Shown: positions 5,219 to 9,163 of the stretch, in pieces
Numbering within the stretch: position 1 is the first letter of the stretch
How the letters are laid out: every line of letters starts with the position of its first letter
Source: Lachnospiraceae bacterium
GTDB lineage: Bacteria > Bacillota > Clostridia > Lachnospirales > Lachnospiraceae
Direction of reading: 5' to 3'
NCBI GenBank assembly: GCA_009774235.1
Contig: VSNJ01000157.1
Span: 1-9,163, forward strand
DNA: 9,163 nt
Program-made: the position numbers and the translations under genes
Notes under the pieces: generated by a model
What the model was told of the DNA's origin: nothing
The model's database searches: none
What the model saw: the letters and a program-made list of their open reading frames with translations, nothing else

Positions 5219-6790
5219 ATGAATGAAGATTTTCGTATTGTTTTAGAAATTGATGAAAGTGATAGTGGAACTACTAATATACCTTTAAAGGAAGAAAGGT
5301 TATTTTTAAAAAAATTTCATGGATACAATAGTATTTGTATCCAGTGCCATGATAATCCGGATGCAGATGCATTAGCATCCGGATATGCTTTATATAAATA
5401 TTTTTACAGCCGTGGACAGAAAGTGAATTTTATTTATACAGGGCATAACCGTATAACAAAGCCTAATCTTATTATGATGGTTAATGAACTTGGGATACCT
5501 GTGGAATATGTGGGAAAGCTGCCAGAGTGTGATATTCTTATAACAACAGACTGCCAGTATGGTGCAGGTAATGTTACAAAATTAGAAGCAAAAACAGTTG
5601 CTATGATAGACCATCACCAGTGTGGTATTATGCAGAATGAGAATTATTATATAAGAAGCGGGCTTGGAAGCTGTGCCACAGTTGTATGGGATTTGTTAAA
5701 GGCTGTGGGCTTTGATATTGATTCTGATATTAATCTTTCTACTGCACTATATTATGGCTTGTATAATGATACAAACCAGTTTGAAGAAATATACCATCCA
5801 TTAGATAAGGATATGAGGGACAGCCTTAATAAAAATGAACAGCTTCTTTTTAAACTTATGAATACGAATTTGTCTTTAAATGAACTGGATATAGCAAGTG
5901 TTGCACTTACAAAACAGGTTTATTGTAATAAAAACAGGTTTTCTGTAATAGAGGCAAAGCAGTGTGACCCTAATATACTGGGTATAATAAGTGATTTTGT
6001 AATACAGGTGGAAGAAGTAGATACTTGTGTTGCATTTAACCCTAATCCAGGCGGGTATAAATTGTCTGTAAGAAGCTGTATAAAAGAAATAAAGGCAAAT
6101 GAACTTGCAGAATATTTATGCAGCGGAGTTGGCAATGGAGGAGGACATCTTACCAAAGCAGGTGGTTTTATATCTGCCAGGCTTTTTAGTGAAAAAACAG
6201 GCGGGACAGATATTAAAGAATATTTTATAAGCAGGATTAACCAGTATTATAATGATTTTGAAATTATTTATGCAAAAACACATGATGTTGATACTTTTGG
6301 TTTAAAAAGATACCAGAAGAAAGATATAATAGTTGGTGTAACAGATGCATGTGATTTTATAGAAAAAGGGACTCCAATACTTGTACGTACACTTGAAGGT
6401 GATGTGAATTTAAAAGTAGAAGATGGATTGTACTTTATGATAGGAATAGAAGGTGAAGTATATCCTATACGTAAAGAAAAGTTTGAAAGAACTTATAAAT
6501 ATGTAGAAGGTGAACCCGATATGGTGATGGAATATGCACCAACTGTAAGGGATAATATATGTGGTAATGTATACCAGCTTATGAAATATATGAAGACCTG
6601 TGTTGCGACGGGGCAGAGTACGGTTCTTGCCAAAGAACTTGAAAAGAATGTAAAGGTATTTACATCCTGGGATGAAACAAAATATTACCGTGGGCTTAAA
6701 GGTGATTTTCTGGTGGTACGTGAAGATGACCTGCATGATATATATGTGGTACGCAGGGATATATTTTTTAAGACATATAAAGAAGTGTAG
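5219..6790 (+). CDS. DHH/DHHA1 family phosphoesterase with C-terminal PGDYG-like extension
   Basis: A 523-residue cytoplasmic protein. Residues 37-320 form a DHH phosphoesterase of the NrnA/GdpP-like type: CHDNPDADALASG (H44, D48, D50), TTDC (D111), IDHH (131-133) and YNDTNQF (D184), the metal-binding set for two Mn2+-like ions. The DHHA1 part carries GNGGGH-LTKAGG (305-316), which binds substrate. Relatives cleave short oligonucleotides, pAp, or linear and cyclic dinucleotides; all catalytic residues look intact, but the substrate cannot be read here. NrnA-type enzymes end near residue 320; about 200 further residues follow. These contain two similar segments (EDGLYFMIGIEGEVYPI at 401-417 and KGDFLVVREDDLHDIYVV at 494-511), each followed by an F-x-x-TY end, recalling the PGDYG family. 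ATG 5219 follows AAGAGGA at 5204-5210. The next gene, a TIR protein, begins 30 nt after its TAG in the same frame, so the two are probably co-transcribed. Confidence 0.85.
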   Translation: MNEDFRIVLEIDESDSGTTNIPLKEERLFLKKFHGYNSICIQCHDNPDADALASGYALYKYFYSRGQKVNFIYTGHNRITKPNLIMMVNELGIPVEYVGKLPECDILITTDCQYGAGNVTKLEAKTVAMIDHHQCGIMQNENYYIRSGLGSCATVVWDLLKAVGFDIDSDINLSTALYYGLYNDTNQFEEIYHPLDKDMRDSLNKNEQLLFKLMNTNLSLNELDIASVALTKQVYCNKNRFSVIEAKQCDPNILGIISDFVIQVEEVDTCVAFNPNPGGYKLSVRSCIKEIKANELAEYLCSGVGNGGGHLTKAGGFISARLFSEKTGGTDIKEYFISRINQYYNDFEIIYAKTHDVDTFGLKRYQKKDIIVGVTDACDFIEKGTPILVRTLEGDVNLKVEDGLYFMIGIEGEVYPIRKEKFERTYKYVEGEPDMVMEYAPTVRDNICGNVYQLMKYMKTCVATGQSTVLAKELEKNVKVFTSWDETKYYRGLKGDFLVVREDDLHDIYVVRRDIFFKTYKEV

Positions 6791-6820
6791 GAGAAGTACC
6801 AGAAAGGCATAGTTATTTAT

Positions 6821-9163
6821 ATGAAATATACAGCATTTGTCAGCTACCGTCATGGAGGCATTGATGAAAAAGTAGCAATGCAGATACATAAACATATAGA
6901 ACATTACCGTGTGCCATATAAACTTGCAAAGTCTTTAGGCAAAAAAAACATGGGCAAGATATTCCGTGATTCAGAAGAATTAAAAGCTGCAAGTGATTTA
7001 TCTGCAATTATCCAGAGAGCTCTTGATGAAACAGAGTGGCTTATAGTAATCTGTACAAAAAGGTTTAAAGAATCTGTCTGGTGTATGGAAGAAGTTGAGT
7101 ATTTTATAAAAATACGTGGACGTGAAAAAATTATTGTTGTTCTTGTAGAAGGTGAGCCAGCAGAAAGTTTTCCAAAGATACTTACAGAAGTTGAACGTGA
7201 TGGTGAAATAATATCAATAGAACCTCTTGCGGTTGATATAAGGGGAAAGTCAGAAGCCCAGATATTAAGAAACCTTAAACGTGAGAAATTCCGTTTTCTG
7301 GCTGATATGCTAGAAGTTGATTATGACGATTTAAAACAGAGACAAAAAGAAAGGCAGCGTAAATTTATTACAACGGTAGCTACTGCTGTTACCGTTTCAA
7401 TAGGAACATTTGCTATAATAGTTGCAAGAAAAAATATCCAGCTGGAAGAGGCATATTCTGCGCTTGGCAATTCTATGCAGCAGACACTTAAAGGGCAGTC
7501 ATATTACCTTGCAGAATATTCTGACGAAGCATATAACAATGGTGACAGAAAGACAGCAGCAATGCTGGCACTTGAAGCTCTTCCAGAAAACCTTGACAAC
7601 CCAGAAAGACCATATGTAGAAAGTGTTATGAGATACCTTACAACAGCATTGGGGGTATATGATTTCAGTACAGGTTATAAGATAGACAGGCTTTTTGACA
7701 TGGAACAGGAAGCTTATGATACTAAGGTACAGGCAAGCAGTGATAAGAAGCTTCTTCTTATTGAAAGATATTATTCTGCAGCTAATAATATGCTGCAAAG
7801 ATATGCAGATATATATTCATTAGAAAGTGGTGAAAAAATTGCTTCATACAGTACAGGTTCACTGGACAGGTCATATTACTCAAGTTATACAAGATGTTCA
7901 TGGCTGCTTTCTGACAGCAAGACTCTTATATATGCAGGAGAGGCTGGTCTTACATCTATAGATGTGTATACAGGTGAAGTAAATTTCCAGGCAGAAAAAG
8001 TCTCTGAATTAGTAGTAAGTGATAATGAAGACCTGGTAACAGCAGTAGATTATGAAGAAGGAAACCTCTATTCATTTAATATGGAAGGGGAGAACATATT
8101 AAACTGCAGTCTTGGCCATGATATAGAATATACATTATATGCTGTAAGTCCAGACAGTTCAACAGCTGCATTATCAGCAAGTACATCAGGGACAAATGGT
8201 ATTCTGCTTATAGATACCAAATCAGGAACTAATGTATTTGTAAACCAGTATGGAAAATGTGAGGGGATTTTATTTTCAGCGGATTATAAAATGTGTTTTT
8301 TAAGGACTGATGATGAAGCAGGATTAAAGCATATTATTGAATATAATATAGATAAGGGTAAAGAAAATTATCTTTGTGATGCAGAGTGGGACTTAAAAAC
8401 AATGGCTTTATCAGAAAAGGAAACTTGTTTTTACTATCATGGTGCCAAGTTATATGAGGTAGATAATAAATCAGGAGATTCACTATGGGAGCATACATTT
8501 GCATCTGATATTATTTCAATATATACAGGTGGAGGATGCCTGGGGGTATCTTGTGAAAATGGAACAATATATTTCTATGATATAGAGGGTAAAAACCTTA
8601 TAAATACACAGGAAGGTAATGAAGAGCCTTTTTATTTTGTATATATAGATGATAAATATGCGTGCCTGCGTGATTACTGGGGCAGGGCAGTCCGCATATA
8701 TAACAGGAGTTCATCTGGCAGGGAAGATGTGCAAAGCTGTTCTATTTTTAATAATGAAGAACAGCTTCCAGATAAGTGGTATACCTGTTCTAATTCTGGT
8801 GACAATTTTTTTATGGGGTTTGCGAGTGGGATACAAAAAGTATTTGAAATATTTGATGCAGATAAAATGGTATGTAAAAACCGTTCATCAATTATGGACC
8901 TGGGTTATTCATCTTTTGAAAATCTTACAATAGATATTCCAGGAGGCGGATATTTTAGTATACGTGACTATAGCACATATGAGAATAAACATTATAATAT
9001 TAATAATTCAGATGTAGTTATGGAGTATAGTGAAGATTCTTATTACTATTATAATGAAGATAATTCTGTTTTATTTATTTCAGATAAAGATAAATTAATA
9101 AAATATAATGCAATAACAGGTGAAAAAATAGAAACACTTAAGATCTGTCTCTTATCCCCATCT
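6821..9163 (+). CDS. TIR domain, transmembrane helix and propeller-like protein (3' partial)
   Basis: The frame opens at ATG 6821 and has no stop before the window end; real sequence ends near 9144, giving about 774 known residues. Residues 1-125 are a TIR domain: YTAFVSYRHG (box 1), IFRDSEEL (47-54) and SVWCMEEVEYF (85-95), where E91 occupies the catalytic Glu position of NAD-cleaving TIRs. Residues 126-180 form a linker (FRFLADMLEVDYDDLKQRQKERQRK) seen in TIR-WD40 type proteins. Residues 182-202 are a single membrane helix. Then comes a helical segment with AAMLALEALPENLDNPERPYV, and from about 235 onward repeated beta strands of a WD40/PQQ-like propeller. The strongly basic run before the helix puts the TIR domain inside and the propeller outside by the positive-inside rule. 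The ribosome site (AAAGG, 6803-6807) is weak and 13 nt away. The C-terminus is missing, and the last six or so residues come from adapter sequence. Role inferred: membrane sensor or defence/signalling protein. Confidence 0.85.
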   Translation, partial: MKYTAFVSYRHGGIDEKVAMQIHKHIEHYRVPYKLAKSLGKKNMGKIFRDSEELKAASDLSAIIQRALDETEWLIVICTKRFKESVWCMEEVEYFIKIRGREKIIVVLVEGEPAESFPKILTEVERDGEIISIEPLAVDIRGKSEAQILRNLKREKFRFLADMLEVDYDDLKQRQKERQRKFITTVATAVTVSIGTFAIIVARKNIQLEEAYSALGNSMQQTLKGQSYYLAEYSDEAYNNGDRKTAAMLALEALPENLDNPERPYVESVMRYLTTALGVYDFSTGYKIDRLFDMEQEAYDTKVQASSDKKLLLIERYYSAANNMLQRYADIYSLESGEKIASYSTGSLDRSYYSSYTRCSWLLSDSKTLIYAGEAGLTSIDVYTGEVNFQAEKVSELVVSDNEDLVTAVDYEEGNLYSFNMEGENILNCSLGHDIEYTLYAVSPDSSTAALSASTSGTNGILLIDTKSGTNVFVNQYGKCEGILFSADYKMCFLRTDDEAGLKHIIEYNIDKGKENYLCDAEWDLKTMALSEKETCFYYHGAKLYEVDNKSGDSLWEHTFASDIISIYTGGGCLGVSCENGTIYFYDIEGKNLINTQEGNEEPFYFVYIDDKYACLRDYWGRAVRIYNRSSSGREDVQSCSIFNNEEQLPDKWYTCSNSGDNFFMGFASGIQKVFEIFDADKMVCKNRSSIMDLGYSSFENLTIDIPGGGYFSIRDYSTYENKHYNINNSDVVMEYSEDSYYYYNEDNSVLFISDKDKLIKYNAITGEKIETLKICLLSPS
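9145..9163. other. Sequencing adapter (Tn5/Nextera mosaic end) at the contig end
   Basis: The final 19 bases, CTGTCTCTTATCCCCATCT, match the Tn5 mosaic-end adapter CTGTCTCTTATACACATCT at 17 of 19 positions and end exactly where the window ends. The two differences are A-to-C changes in the ACAC portion, as expected from low-quality read ends. This is a library artefact, not genomic sequence, and it adds false codons to the TIR gene. It shows that the contig ends here because of read termination. Confidence 0.9.

Noticed and set aside
6410..6904. 164-codon minus-strand open frame spanning the phosphoesterase end
   Set aside because: Rich in Tyr, Phe and Ile as expected from the antisense of AT-rich coding DNA; both forward genes here have clear domains.
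7422..7798. Short forward and reverse frames within the TIR gene
   Set aside because: They lie out of frame inside the long TIR-propeller coding region, which is open for its whole length.
8649..8933. 94-codon forward frame near the window end
   Set aside because: Out of frame with the propeller-coding region, no ribosome site and no recognisable protein pattern.

Overview
The window is AT-rich DNA with Bacillota-style signals: strong Shine-Dalgarno sequences (for example AAGGAGG before the gene at 2312), sigma-A promoters of the TTGATA/TATTAT kind, hairpin-plus-T terminators and heavy use of ATA/AGA codons. The long secreted protein with an InlB-type repeat, a Pro/Thr linker and BspA-type leucine-rich repeats, and the TIR-membrane-propeller protein, are typical of gut Clostridia. 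I infer a Lachnospiraceae-like bacterium; the species is not visible.

Layout: 3-77 is the unrecognised tail of an upstream gene, overlapping a terminator (56-110). 111-504 is very AT-rich and holds two good promoters (193-220 and 425-453) and a doubtful 24-codon ORF. 505-2095 is a compact three-gene operon closed by a strong terminator. It encodes an ADP-ribosyltransferase with the R / S-x-T / E-x-E residues, a 75-residue putative antitoxin, and a SecB-like chaperone whose start overlaps the antitoxin stop (ATGA). Gene content and order match a toxin-antitoxin-chaperone (TAC) module, and specifically resemble the E. coli anti-phage system CmdTAC. The toxin lacks a good start of its own. The strong ribosome site lies about 57 nt upstream in another frame, so either a frameshift or a leader peptide is involved.

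2312-5155 encodes a large secreted leucine-rich-repeat surface protein. After a 13-bp hairpin, 5219-6790 encodes a DHH/DHHA1 phosphoesterase with an extra C-terminal region resembling PGDYG-type modules. From 6821 to the end runs a TIR domain, one membrane helix and a long propeller-like region. This gene is cut by the end of the contig.

The last 19 bases (9145-9163) match the Tn5/Nextera mosaic-end adapter at 17 of 19 positions. They are almost certainly a library artefact, so real sequence stops near 9144.

The main discovery candidate is the CmdTAC-like operon in a Gram-positive background. A second possible system is the DHH phosphoesterase plus membrane-bound TIR pair, where a nucleotide-degrading enzyme sits directly upstream of a probable NAD-consuming enzyme.
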